NCBI RefSeq assembly: GCF_025685425.1
Contig: NZ_JAGTAS010000058.1
Location: forward strand, 868,001 to 932,000
Direction of reading: 5' to 3'
Length of the DNA stretch: 64,000 nucleotides
DNA from: Terriglobus albidus
GTDB taxonomy: Bacteria; Acidobacteriota; Terriglobia; Terriglobales; Acidobacteriaceae
The translations under genes and the position numbers were made by a program. The notes beneath the pieces are model-generated. The model worked only from the letters and a program-made list of their open reading frames with translations. It was not told where the DNA came from and ran no database searches. Shown here one piece after another: positions 28,641 through 36,803 of the stretch; the stretch's first letter is position 1, and every line of letters starts with the position of its first letter.

Positions 28641-29303
28641 ATGAATGCTATCAATCAGCGCACAGGCGAAACCTCAAGCCCATTCCTGCGGGATATCGAG
28701 GACAGATTGAAGAACCCTGAAACCGTATTGCACTGGTATGACCTCCTTTGCCCGTTTTGTTACATCGGGCAGCATCGTACCGGGATTCTCGTTGAACATG
28801 GATTGCAGGTCATGGAGCTACCCTTCCAGGCTCACCCGGAGATTCCTCCGGAGGGCACGCCTGCCGGCCCACGAATCGGCCCTATGTACAGCCACCTGGA
28901 GCACGAGGCAAAGGCAGCAGGTCTTCCATTGCACTGGCCGGCGCGACTTCCCGATACACGCCGGGCTCTCGCCGCCGCCGAATGGGTACGAAGACATCAA
29001 CCGGAGAAGTTTCCTCAGTTCCATAAGGATCTCTTCGCTGCACATTTTGTGCACAATGAGAATCTCGGAGATCCCATGGTTATTGAGCGATATGCAGCCG
29101 CGCTTGGCATTGACCTAGAAAGGCTCAACACGGCCCTCTCCGATGGCAGCGCGCTTTGGGCTGTAACCGAATCCGAGATGCTGGGCCGGGAATATGGCGT
29201 CCGGGGAACTCCGGCATGGCTGATCGGGCATCAGTTGATTTCAGGAGCACTGCCACCGGCAGAGTTTGAACGTCTTGCCGATGCAGTTGCAGGGAAGGGA
29301 TAG
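28641..29303 (+). CDS. DsbA-family (FrnE-like) thiol oxidoreductase
   Basis: A 220-residue thioredoxin-fold protein without a signal peptide. WYDLLCPFCYIGQHR holds the CPFC redox motif (about residues 38-41). A helical insertion and the cis-Pro loop VRGTPAWLIGHQLISG follow, as in FrnE and 2-hydroxychromene-2-carboxylate isomerase relatives. Cytoplasmic location suggests a role in polyketide/aromatic or stress chemistry and not periplasmic folding. AAGGAAG precedes the ATG by 5 bases. First gene of a six-gene cluster; the next gene begins 5 bases after its stop. Confidence 0.85.
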   Translation: MNAINQRTGETSSPFLRDIEDRLKNPETVLHWYDLLCPFCYIGQHRTGILVEHGLQVMELPFQAHPEIPPEGTPAGPRIGPMYSHLEHEAKAAGLPLHWPARLPDTRRALAAAEWVRRHQPEKFPQFHKDLFAAHFVHNENLGDPMVIERYAAALGIDLERLNTALSDGSALWAVTESEMLGREYGVRGTPAWLIGHQLISGALPPAEFERLADAVAGKG

Positions 29304-29308
29304 TCCAA

Positions 29309-29833
29309 ATGGCTGCAGCGCCGACATCCGAGAAGTATCAGATCGAAGCCTCCATCACCATACTCCGTCCCGTGGACGACGTCTTTCGCTTCTATCGGGA
29401 TTTCAGAAATCTTCCTCGTTTTCTCGGCGACGTCATGGCTGTTGAGCTCATCGGCATCAGAACATCGCGCTGGACAATCGAAGGACCCTTCGGTATCCGA
29501 ACCCACTGGACCGTCGAAGTAACCGAAGAACGGCCCGACGAGCTCATCCGCTACGAAACCGTCACGCTTCCCGAAATCAGAACATCCTGGGACGTTCACT
29601 TCGCACCGGCTTCGGATGACGCTGCAACGACCGAAGTACGCGAGGTGATGAAGGCCCCTTTCGGCAAAATAGGGCAAGCCGCGCTTGCCCTTATCGGAAA
29701 ACGGCCTAGCTCCGAAGTAAGCGCGAACCTTCGCCGCTTGAAAGAACTACTGGAGACAGGACGGGTTATGGATACAACCTACTCCGTGCCGGGAAAATTC
29801 CATCACGCAGACCATGAGGTTGCAGCTTCATAA
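29309..29833 (+). CDS. SRPBCC (START/polyketide cyclase-like) protein
   Basis: A 174-residue single-domain protein: EASITILRPVDDVFRFYRDF at residues 11-30 is the first strand-helix of the SRPBCC hydrophobic-pocket fold, close to the coenzyme Q-binding (Coq10-like) and YbjR-like groups. The final helix VSANLRRLKELLETG closes the pocket. A ligand cannot be named. It starts 5 bases after the DsbA-like gene, so the two are co-transcribed. Confidence 0.8.
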   Translation: MAAAPTSEKYQIEASITILRPVDDVFRFYRDFRNLPRFLGDVMAVELIGIRTSRWTIEGPFGIRTHWTVEVTEERPDELIRYETVTLPEIRTSWDVHFAPASDDAATTEVREVMKAPFGKIGQAALALIGKRPSSEVSANLRRLKELLETGRVMDTTYSVPGKFHHADHEVAAS

Positions 29834-29873
29834 ACTTTCGACAGAATTACATCAACTCCAATGGAGGTTATTC

Positions 29874-30743
29874 ATGCTCGGCTTACGAGATGTCCTCGAA
29901 CAGGCGCAGAAGAACAAGGTGGCCGTCGGCCACTTCAATGTTGCCGACTTCTCTCTCTTGAAGGCGGTCTTCGCCGCCGCTTACGAATTGAAGGTTCCCG
30001 TCATCGTTGGAGCCTCCGAAGGCGAGCGAAAATTCCTCGGCGCTCGCCAACTTGCAGCCCTGGTCCGCAGCCTGCGCGAAGAGTTTGATTTTCCCATCTT
30101 CCTGAACGCCGATCATACCCATACCCTTGCGAGTGCAATCGAAGCTGCAAAAGCCGGGTATGACGCCATCGTCTTCGATCTCTCCGCATTGCCCATCGAC
30201 GAGAATGCGGGGCAGACCAGAGATGCTGTCGAGAAGCTAAAGGCGATCAATCCATCCATCCTGATCGAAGGGGAGATCGGTGATATCGGCACTGGGTCTG
30301 AGATTCATGATGAAGTCCCTGATCTCTCGAAAGGCCTTACGGATCCGGAGGAGGCGAAACGATACCTCGCCGCAAGCAACATCGATATCCTGTCACCGGC
30401 CGTAGGCAACATGCATGGCATGGTCCAGAGCATGGTGCAGGGCAAAACCAAAAAGCGCCTGGACCTTGCTCGCATCGCACAGATCAAGAGCGCCACCGGA
30501 GCTCTGCTCACCTTGCATGGCGCATCCGGAACCGATGATGACGACATGCGCGAGGCCATTGACGCTGGAATCAACATCGTCCACATCAACACCGAACTAC
30601 GCATCGCCTGGCGACAGGGGCTCAATGCGAGCCTTGCAAAGCAGCCTCAGGAGGTCGTTCCGTACAAAATTCTTCCGGCCGTGATCGATGCCATCCAGCA
30701 GGTCGCTGCATCACGCCTGAAACTCTTCAACAAGCTGAGCTGA
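29874..30743 (+). CDS. Class II fructose-bisphosphate aldolase family, variant
   Basis: A 289-residue TIM-barrel zinc aldolase of the Fba/GatY/KbaY family. The ATG at 29874 follows GGAGG by 6 bases; the frame is open upstream but overlaps the SRPBCC gene. Zinc ligands are visible: His in FLNADHTHT, AVGNMHGM and LTLHGASG. In the usual HxDH box the first His is Asn (N-A-D-H), while the catalytic Asp and the ligand His are kept. VHINTELRIAWRQ is the phosphate-binding end. The true aldol substrate may differ from fructose bisphosphate, given the unusual neighbours. Confidence 0.85.
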   Translation: MLGLRDVLEQAQKNKVAVGHFNVADFSLLKAVFAAAYELKVPVIVGASEGERKFLGARQLAALVRSLREEFDFPIFLNADHTHTLASAIEAAKAGYDAIVFDLSALPIDENAGQTRDAVEKLKAINPSILIEGEIGDIGTGSEIHDEVPDLSKGLTDPEEAKRYLAASNIDILSPAVGNMHGMVQSMVQGKTKKRLDLARIAQIKSATGALLTLHGASGTDDDDMREAIDAGINIVHINTELRIAWRQGLNASLAKQPQEVVPYKILPAVIDAIQQVAASRLKLFNKLS

Positions 30744-30759
30744 TGGCAGGAGAGAGACC

Positions 30760-31716
30760 ATGGTCAGACAAGCCCCGGTTCTGGACAATACGATTCAGAA
30801 ATTTATCGACGAACTCTCACATCACGACGCCCCGCCGATCTACGAACTTACTCCGGAGGAGGCACGCAATACACTACTTCAGGCACAATCTCTGCCCGTC
30901 GATAAACCCGAAGTTGAAATCAAAGACTTGCAGATGAATTGGGAGCCAGGTCCGGTGCATCTCCGGATTTTTCGTCCCATCAATGCGAAGGGAATCACTC
31001 CCGTCGTCGTGTACTTTCACGGCGGTGGTTGGGTGATGGGCGATACCACGACACATGACCGCCTTCTACGAGAGCTGACCGCAGCCACTGGTGCAACATT
31101 GGTCTTCGTCGATTACAGCCGCTCTCCCGAAGCAAAATATCCGGTGGCCATCGAACAGGCGTATGCAGCCATACTCTATGTTGCCAAATACGCTGGAGAG
31201 TTCGGCGTCGATCCGGCACATCTCGCTGTCGCCGGCGATAGTGCGGGCGGGAATATAGCCGCCGTTGTATCAATGCTCGCAAAAGAGCGATCTGGCCCGC
31301 ATATTGCAGGACAGCTTCTCTTCTATCCGGTGACGAACGCTGATTTTGAAACACCCTCCTATCAGCAATTCGCGGACGGGCCATGGCTTACCCGTCGTGC
31401 AATGCAGTGGTTCTGGGACCAGTACCTTCCCGATCGTATGCAACGGAAGGACTCGCATGCCGCCCCACTGCAGGCTCCATTGAGCGTGCTCACAGGCCTA
31501 CCCCAGATCTTGATCATTACCGCAGAAAACGATGTCCTTCGTGATGAAGGGGAAGCCTATGGACGCAGATTGATTGAGGCAGGCGTAGAAACCGTGACAA
31601 CGCGATACAACGGCGCTATCCATGATTTTGTCATGCTTAATGGCATCGCCAATGCGCCCCCTGCTCGAGCAGCTATAGCCCAGGCTTCAGACTTCCTCCG
31701 GCACGTCCTCTCCTAA
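30760..31716 (+). CDS. Alpha/beta hydrolase, hormone-sensitive-lipase type esterase
   Basis: A 318-residue family IV esterase. The oxyanion loop YFHGGGWVMGD (about 85-95), nucleophile elbow AGDSAGGN (Ser near 164), Asp in ITAENDVLRDEG and His in GAIHDFVML make a complete triad. No signal peptide, so cytoplasmic. It acts on short-chain esters in known relatives. CAGGAGAGAGACC is upstream of the ATG. It starts 16 bases after the aldolase gene in the same cluster. Confidence 0.92.
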   Translation: MVRQAPVLDNTIQKFIDELSHHDAPPIYELTPEEARNTLLQAQSLPVDKPEVEIKDLQMNWEPGPVHLRIFRPINAKGITPVVVYFHGGGWVMGDTTTHDRLLRELTAATGATLVFVDYSRSPEAKYPVAIEQAYAAILYVAKYAGEFGVDPAHLAVAGDSAGGNIAAVVSMLAKERSGPHIAGQLLFYPVTNADFETPSYQQFADGPWLTRRAMQWFWDQYLPDRMQRKDSHAAPLQAPLSVLTGLPQILIITAENDVLRDEGEAYGRRLIEAGVETVTTRYNGAIHDFVMLNGIANAPPARAAIAQASDFLRHVLS

Positions 31717-31765
31717 AAGCATTCCGGAGATCAGACCATATTCAAATCAGAAGGGTGATTGTTCT

Positions 31766-31999
31766 ATGAAAGACCTACAGCGCATGCAACAGTTGAAGTC
31801 GGAGATCGCTCAGGACGAAGAGCGATATCGTGAAGTCGAACGTCTTGAGGCCGAGCTGATGCAGAATATCGGCCTGAAGGGATTCAAGGCCGCATCCACC
31901 GAAGGACGCTATCGCGACGAAAAAGAAGCGCTAACCTCGGCAATCCGAGAGAAACGGGAGATGCTCGCCGGCATGGAAACGCAACCCGACCTGGACTAG
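31766..31999 (+). CDS. Small coiled-coil protein, function unknown
   Basis: A 77-residue, highly charged helical protein (MKDLQRMQQLKSEIAQDEER onward) with heptad-like Leu/Ile spacing in residues 1-35 and again at 50-70. No family was recognised. It follows the esterase gene by 49 bases and shares its direction. The TAG stop is the first triplet of palindromic element B, so the C-terminal QPDLD may have been set by that insertion. Confidence 0.6.
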   Translation: MKDLQRMQQLKSEIAQDEERYREVERLEAELMQNIGLKGFKAASTEGRYRDEKEALTSAIREKREMLAGMETQPDLD

Positions 32000-32109
32000 A
32001 GCATTTTCCCTGTTGCTGGGTATCCCGGAAGGGCGTGCAGCGGCGTTTCATTGCGGAAAACGCCCATAGATGTGGAAGCCCTACACTACACCTGCAGGGA
32101 AATGCTCCA
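31997..32109 (+). repeat. Stop-codon palindromic element, copy B
   Basis: TAGAGCATTTTCCCTGTTGC at the left, with the inverse end GCAGGGAAATGCTCCA, and the inner hairpin GGCGTTT/AAAACGCC. The left TAG is the stop of the coiled-coil gene; the right end meets the ribosome site AGGAG of the next gene. The element fills nearly the whole 121-base gap. Confidence 0.88.
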
Positions 32110-32120
32110 GGAGCAAAAAG

Positions 32121-32441
32121 ATGAACACCACAGTTATCACCAACCCTGTCGTCCGTTTAGCGATCGATGCCCTTCAAAAGGGCGATACGCAAACGTGGCA
32201 ATCGCTCTTTGCTCCCGATGCGCAGTTTTTCGACGACGGCCAGCCGCGGAACCTTACGCAGTTTTCCAACGATGCCATGGGACACGAAAGATTTCTCTCA
32301 ATCGATCATGTCAGCGATAACGGTCTTCTGATCGAAGGAAAGTTCCACTCCGATACCTGGGGAGAGTTCCGGACATATTTCAGGTTCGTGCTGAATCGCG
32401 ACGGTAAAATTACACGGCTGGATATTGGGCAGGTCGGATAA
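32121..32441 (+). CDS. SnoaL/NTF2-like protein
   Basis: A 106-residue protein with the NTF2-like cone fold pattern: helix VRLAIDALQKGDTQTWQSLF, then DAQFFDDG, and C-terminal strands ending YFRFVLNRDGKITRLDIGQV. This is the SnoaL-like family (limonene epoxide hydrolase/ketosteroid isomerase relatives). AGGAG 7 bases before the ATG at 32121 fixes the start; the upstream frame lies in the palindromic element. Last gene of the plus-strand cluster; ligand unknown. Confidence 0.78.
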   Translation: MNTTVITNPVVRLAIDALQKGDTQTWQSLFAPDAQFFDDGQPRNLTQFSNDAMGHERFLSIDHVSDNGLLIEGKFHSDTWGEFRTYFRFVLNRDGKITRLDIGQVG

Positions 32442-32463
32442 CGATTCACATCATCCTTTCCCC

Positions 32464-33753
32464 CTATTGCATGTGCTTTTTCAGCTTATCCGCTTCCTTA
32501 CGCACCCAGCTCTTCTTCTGCGGCTTCGGTGGAGGCGGTGGGGCAAGCTCGGGATGCTCGTTCATCTGCTGCATGCGGATCCGCTCCGGCGTATAGCCTT
32601 CCCACTCCCACGGCGTCACCGTATCGCCCAGCAGCTTCTCCAGCAATGGCTTGAAAGCAAACTCTCCGTTTTCACTGTTGGTCAGCATGATCATGCAGTC
32701 TTCCGTCTTCTCGAAGCAGATCATGTAGTTCTGTGCGCCATCTCCATGGCCCTCTTTGAAGAACGCCCGGCCATACTTTGTATTCGTCAACAGGCCCCAT
32801 CCCAACCCGTACGCCAGACCTACCTGCACAGGCTCCTCCGAAGTATCCTCCGCTAGCGTGGGGAACTGATGTGCCGTATGAATTTGGACCTGTGGTGAAA
32901 GCATCTGTGCCTGGATCGGTCCACTGAGGAGCTTGCCTGCCAGCAGCGCCTGAGTGAACTTCACCAGGTCATTGATGTCGGTGTCCATCGATCCCGCGGC
33001 ACGCGGATTGTTGCGATGCGTATGTGTAATGAGCTTGCCGTCAGGAGTGTATCCATCAGCAGCATCCGGAGCAAAGCTATCTTTCCAGCTCATGCCGGTG
33101 CGGGTCATGCCGAGCGGTATAAACAGGCGCTCCTCCATCATTTCCCTAAGACTGCGGCCTGTCTTCTGCTCGATCGTGAACTGCAAAAGATTCAACCCCT
33201 CGCCGGAGTAGGCAAAGCGAGTCCCAGGGTTGTAATGGATATGCAGCTTATGGTCAGGCTCCAGCGCTGTAAAGTTAGCAAACCCCGCCGTATGCGATAG
33301 AAGATGCCGGGGTGTGATCTTTTGCCAGCGGGGATCGTCCGCAAGATCTTTGTACTTCTCATACTCCGGCAGCGGCTTCGGAAGATAGGTCGCGATCGGT
33401 GTATCCAGGTCGATCTCATGGGCCTGCACAAGCTGCATGACAAAAGTGGCAAAGACACTCTTGGTAATGGAGGCTGCCCACATCACCGTATCGTTGTCCA
33501 TCGCCTGTTTCTGTGCCACATTCCGCAGGCCGAAACTCTGCACCCATACGGGCCTGCCGTGATTCAGGACTGCAATCTGCGCTCCTGGAATATGACTCGT
33601 GGCGAGGGTCTCGCGCACGATCGTCTCCGCCTGCGCTGTCGTGAGCGTCGTACCGTCCAGGCGATGGATGGCGCTCTGCGCCGGAGATGCCAAAGGGCCT
33701 GCAAGGATCACAGCCCCAAGAAAACTACGGCAGACGACTGATTCGAATCGCAT
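32464..33753 (-). CDS. Secreted class C beta-lactamase-family serine hydrolase
   Basis: A 429-residue penicillin-binding-like hydrolase with a signal peptide (ending near SPAQSA). The nucleophile motif is AASITKSVFA (Ser-x-x-Lys), the second box RFAYSGEGLN (Tyr-Ser-Gly), and HGDGAQNY stands for the HxG/KTG triad end. Such enzymes are mostly D-aminopeptidases or esterases, not antibiotic-degrading lactamases. The C-terminal tail ends in a Pro/Lys-rich strip. It lies at the 3-prime end of the ECF-sigma operon, after element C, which may separate it from the rest. Confidence 0.88.
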   Translation of the reverse strand: MRFESVVCRSFLGAVILAGPLASPAQSAIHRLDGTTLTTAQAETIVRETLATSHIPGAQIAVLNHGRPVWVQSFGLRNVAQKQAMDNDTVMWAASITKSVFATFVMQLVQAHEIDLDTPIATYLPKPLPEYEKYKDLADDPRWQKITPRHLLSHTAGFANFTALEPDHKLHIHYNPGTRFAYSGEGLNLLQFTIEQKTGRSLREMMEERLFIPLGMTRTGMSWKDSFAPDAADGYTPDGKLITHTHRNNPRAAGSMDTDINDLVKFTQALLAGKLLSGPIQAQMLSPQVQIHTAHQFPTLAEDTSEEPVQVGLAYGLGWGLLTNTKYGRAFFKEGHGDGAQNYMICFEKTEDCMIMLTNSENGEFAFKPLLEKLLGDTVTPWEWEGYTPERIRMQQMNEHPELAPPPPPKPQKKSWVRKEADKLKKHMQ

Positions 33754-33772
33754 CGACCCGGACTCGTTTCCT

Positions 33773-33888
33773 TAGAGTATTTTCCCTGTAGGTATAGTGT
33801 AGGGCTTCCGCATCTATGGGCGTTTTCCGTAATGAAAACGCCGCCGCACTCCTCTTTCGGGATACCCACCAACAGGGAAAATGCTCTA
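33773..33888 (-). repeat. Stop-codon palindromic element, copy C
   Basis: The minus strand begins TAGAGCATTTTCCCTGTTGG at 33888 and ends in GGGAAAATACTCTA at 33773, with the inner GGCGTTTTC-ATTACG-GAAAACGCC hairpin. The TAG at 33888-33886 is the stop of the DUF4097 gene. The far end lies 19 bases before the serine hydrolase start. Confidence 0.9.
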
Positions 33889-35610
33889 AAAATCGTTGTC
33901 GGTGTCTTTGTTCTTATCTTTATTCTTCTGCTTTGAGGTCGTCTTCCTACCCTCGTGCACAACGACACCGTTCTGATTAATGATGACACGGGTGCCGTTC
34001 GCGTCTCTTATATCCAACCCCGCCGGCGGAGCCGGAGGTGCAGGCGGCGCCATCGTGATCTTCGGAGGCGCCGGGAGAGTAGCCGGAATCGGCGGCAGTG
34101 TGTTGCGATTGATCGAGATGTCGCTTTCAGAGTTAAGGATGCGGATCTGCTTGCCGCCGCCATTGATGGAGCCTGAGAGCATATGGCGATCGCCGCTCGA
34201 GTTCCGGTCTAACGGAAGGTCAGTATCGGTCGATCCGTTTTTCGTCTCCGCGGAGATGGTATAACCGGCCTTCTCAGGCACCGTCAGTTTCACATCGCCA
34301 CTGCGATTGGTCACCGTAACATTGCCGACAGGCTGCGCAATACCGATCTCTACCGTGCCATTCTTATTCGTCACCGTCACATCTCCGGCAACGCGGTTCA
34401 TGACGATGTCACGGCTGCGTGTATTCAGAACTACGGGACCGAGCACATCCTCTACCGTCATATCGTGATCCGGGTCGATATCAACGTGACCGTCCAGGCG
34501 GACAAAGCGGAACTCGGTACGGCTGGTGCGTAGCTGAAATGGTCCCTGGACGCGCTCAATCCGCCCCGCGCCGAAGAAGTCTCCATTCATCTGCACCGGC
34601 CCATTTACATCGGAGATGCTGAGCTCGTCGATCTTGCCTTCGATATTGAGCGAACCCGTCAGAGAGTGTGCATTCAGCGACGAATCATTGTTGTTGATAT
34701 GCACGTTCGAGGTTCCGGTGATAGCTGAGATATCGACGTTCCCATGATTGGCCGTCAGATTCACCGGAGCCTTGAGATTGCGGACATGCAGCTCCCCATG
34801 ATTCGCAGTTGCCGTAACCATGGCAGTGGCTGGAACCGTAATTTCGAGGTCGAGCTTGCATCCCTTTTCTGCCGCGATATTTACCACCACGCTGTTGCCC
34901 ATGGCGGAAATGTTAGGATCGATCGCCTTTGCCTTACGCTCCGCCTCAGAGTCGCTGTCGGAGTAAACCTCTTTGTGACCGGTGATGTGCAGCTTGCCGT
35001 CGTCGCTGGTACCGGAAATCGTCAGGTCACCCCGCGGATTGTCCACGGTCAGCGTTCCACCCTCAGGAAAAGTCTGTTCAACCGGCGTCAGATCGCTCTC
35101 ATGCTTGTCGCCTGCAAACTCGTCCCAGTTATCACCGCTGACATGGAAGCTACGGGCAAACCACCCGTTGACGCGCCGGGCATCCGTATAGGCAAAGCTG
35201 ACGAACGCCAGCAGCATCACCAGGAAGACCACGCCGCCGACACTCCGCCGCACCGGCGGAGCATCGCCGGCCCGTAAATAGCGATCCACAGCCCACTCGG
35301 CCAGCATCAGCACGCCGATGGCAATCAGCACCAGCGGCCAGAAGTGTCCGTACCAGTTCCAGAACTGGTTCGCTGCCATGCGTCCCGTCTGGATCAGCAG
35401 AAAGACAATCCCGATGGCCACCAGGAGCAGAGGTCCGACGATGGAGCCTCGGCGATACTGCCGCATCTGCCAGCGCATCTGTTCACGCTGCAATCGGGCC
35501 TGGGCTCGCCATGCATCCCGCTGCGCCCTGGCCTGATCGCGGGCAATACGCTGCTGCTGACGCCACTGTTCACGTTGAAAACGAGGATCGATTGGAGGAA
35601 TCGTAGCCAT
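33886..35610 (-). CDS. Membrane protein with LiaF-like TM region and DUF4097 beta-helix domain
   Basis: A 574-residue protein. An Arg/Gln-rich helix (residues 10-53) leads to membrane segments (SIVGPLLLVAIGIVFLLIQ; FWPLVLIAIGVLMLAEWAV; SVGGVVFLVMLLAFVSFAY). From about 195 come repeated short strands (LTVDNPRGDLTISG, VNLTANHGNVDISA, VTVTNKNGTVEIGI), the DUF4097/putative adhesin beta-helix. It ends in a Pro-rich then Lys/Asp-rich tail. LiaF and DUF4097 proteins are linked to envelope stress. It is fourth in the sigma operon, 5 bases after the B-box gene. Confidence 0.85.
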   Translation of the reverse strand: MATIPPIDPRFQREQWRQQQRIARDQARAQRDAWRAQARLQREQMRWQMRQYRRGSIVGPLLLVAIGIVFLLIQTGRMAANQFWNWYGHFWPLVLIAIGVLMLAEWAVDRYLRAGDAPPVRRSVGGVVFLVMLLAFVSFAYTDARRVNGWFARSFHVSGDNWDEFAGDKHESDLTPVEQTFPEGGTLTVDNPRGDLTISGTSDDGKLHITGHKEVYSDSDSEAERKAKAIDPNISAMGNSVVVNIAAEKGCKLDLEITVPATAMVTATANHGELHVRNLKAPVNLTANHGNVDISAITGTSNVHINNNDSSLNAHSLTGSLNIEGKIDELSISDVNGPVQMNGDFFGAGRIERVQGPFQLRTSRTEFRFVRLDGHVDIDPDHDMTVEDVLGPVVLNTRSRDIVMNRVAGDVTVTNKNGTVEIGIAQPVGNVTVTNRSGDVKLTVPEKAGYTISAETKNGSTDTDLPLDRNSSGDRHMLSGSINGGGKQIRILNSESDISINRNTLPPIPATLPAPPKITMAPPAPPAPPAGLDIRDANGTRVIINQNGVVVHEGRKTTSKQKNKDKNKDTDNDF

Positions 35611-35615
35611 TGCTC

Positions 35616-36803
35616 TTACCTGGCCTCTCCTTCATGATCCACAGGGTCGGTACCCGAAGAAGGCACGGTTGAAGTCCCGGCCGGAGCCGCGGCGCCTGTA
35701 CCTGGGGCAGCAGGCTGCGTGTAGTACTGCGCTGCCGCAGCGTCAGAGTAGGCGGCCCGTTCGGCAATCGCCAGTAGACCGACAACGATCAGGAAAATCG
35801 GCCAGCTATGTCCCCACGTCAGCACGTGCACCTGATTCAGGAAGAAGAGCACGCCCACCAGAATGATCCATACTGAGCCGCGGAGCGCACGCAACACCCG
35901 CAGGCGATATCCCAGACTGCCGTCGTCACCCAGCGTCAGGCCGCTCTCCGTCATCTTGCGGAGAAAGATCCAGACACCGAACCCGATGATCAGGAACGGC
36001 CAGAGATAGTTCATGCTCATCTCGCCCAAAATCCCGGAGCTGCCGATCAGGAAGATCACTCCCAGACCGATCAGCCAGATCGCTCCTGTGGGGAAACGGT
36101 TGACCGGGGCAGGCTGCCAGTTCGGGTCATACGCGGGAGTGACGGGAGGCACCGGGGGCATCGGCGGAACGCTGTAGTTCGCTGCCGGCGGCGTGTAAGG
36201 AGAGCTGCTCCAACCGGAAGGTGGCGGCGGGGCGACAGGTTCGGCGGAAGGCGGTGGAGGCACCGGGCCGACAGGGCCGGTGGCATTGTTCGCGGGCCAG
36301 GCCTTTCCAAAACCGAACTTCTCGCCCACGTCGTTCAAACCGAAGGGATCCGGCAGCGGTGTGCCCTCGCGGCGCGCCTTCGCTGTCTGGTAGGCATCGA
36401 AGACCATGTAGAAGATCCAACCCGCGACGAAGATCACGAAGAAACCGCTGACGTGGTCACTCATCGAAGCGAGAACGGCAAAGATGGCGAGGTGAACGAT
36501 GCCCTTGGCAAACTGACCGTTGTACATGGCGCCAACGCCTGGAATCACACCCAGCAGACCCGCAAGACCGGGATTCGGCCCGCTGGAAACCGGCGGGACG
36601 GCAGTGTAGGCCGTACCGCCTGAGACTGGCTGCCAGCCCGTACCCACAGGGGGCGGCGGGACAGCGCCGCTCAGCTTGGCCGCCAGGCAGGGCTCACAAA
36701 AGACAGCCGAGCCGACGGTACGTGTGCACTCCTGGCAGAGCGGTTTGCCGCAGTTCTGGCAAAACGCCACATTTTCGCGATCGTTATGGTTGGCGCACAT
36801 CAT
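35616..36803 (-). CDS. B-box zinc-finger membrane protein with LiaF-type C-terminal region
   Basis: A 395-residue protein. MMCANHNDRENVAFCQNCGK and LCQECTRTV, then FCEPCLAAKL, form a B-box-like zinc site (residues 3-40). A membrane segment of TM2 type follows (LLGVIPGVGAMYNGQFAKG), then a long Pro-rich linker (170-240) and four membrane strands resembling LiaF/LiaI (WLIGLGVIFLIGSSGI; WIILVGVLFFLNQV). AGAGG lies 6 bases before the first ATG; the start overlaps the anti-sigma gene end by 4 bases (ATGA). The zinc finger could bind a cytoplasmic partner. Confidence 0.85.
   Translation of the reverse strand: MMCANHNDRENVAFCQNCGKPLCQECTRTVGSAVFCEPCLAAKLSGAVPPPPVGTGWQPVSGGTAYTAVPPVSSGPNPGLAGLLGVIPGVGAMYNGQFAKGIVHLAIFAVLASMSDHVSGFFVIFVAGWIFYMVFDAYQTAKARREGTPLPDPFGLNDVGEKFGFGKAWPANNATGPVGPVPPPPSAEPVAPPPPSGWSSSPYTPPAANYSVPPMPPVPPVTPAYDPNWQPAPVNRFPTGAIWLIGLGVIFLIGSSGILGEMSMNYLWPFLIIGFGVWIFLRKMTESGLTLGDDGSLGYRLRVLRALRGSVWIILVGVLFFLNQVHVLTWGHSWPIFLIVVGLLAIAERAAYSDAAAAQYYTQPAAPGTGAAAPAGTSTVPSSGTDPVDHEGEAR

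Noticed and set aside
29814-29873. Longer aldolase start overlapping the SRPBCC gene
   Set aside because: The extension overlaps the upstream gene by 20 bases and lacks a ribosome site; ATG 29874 follows GGAGG.
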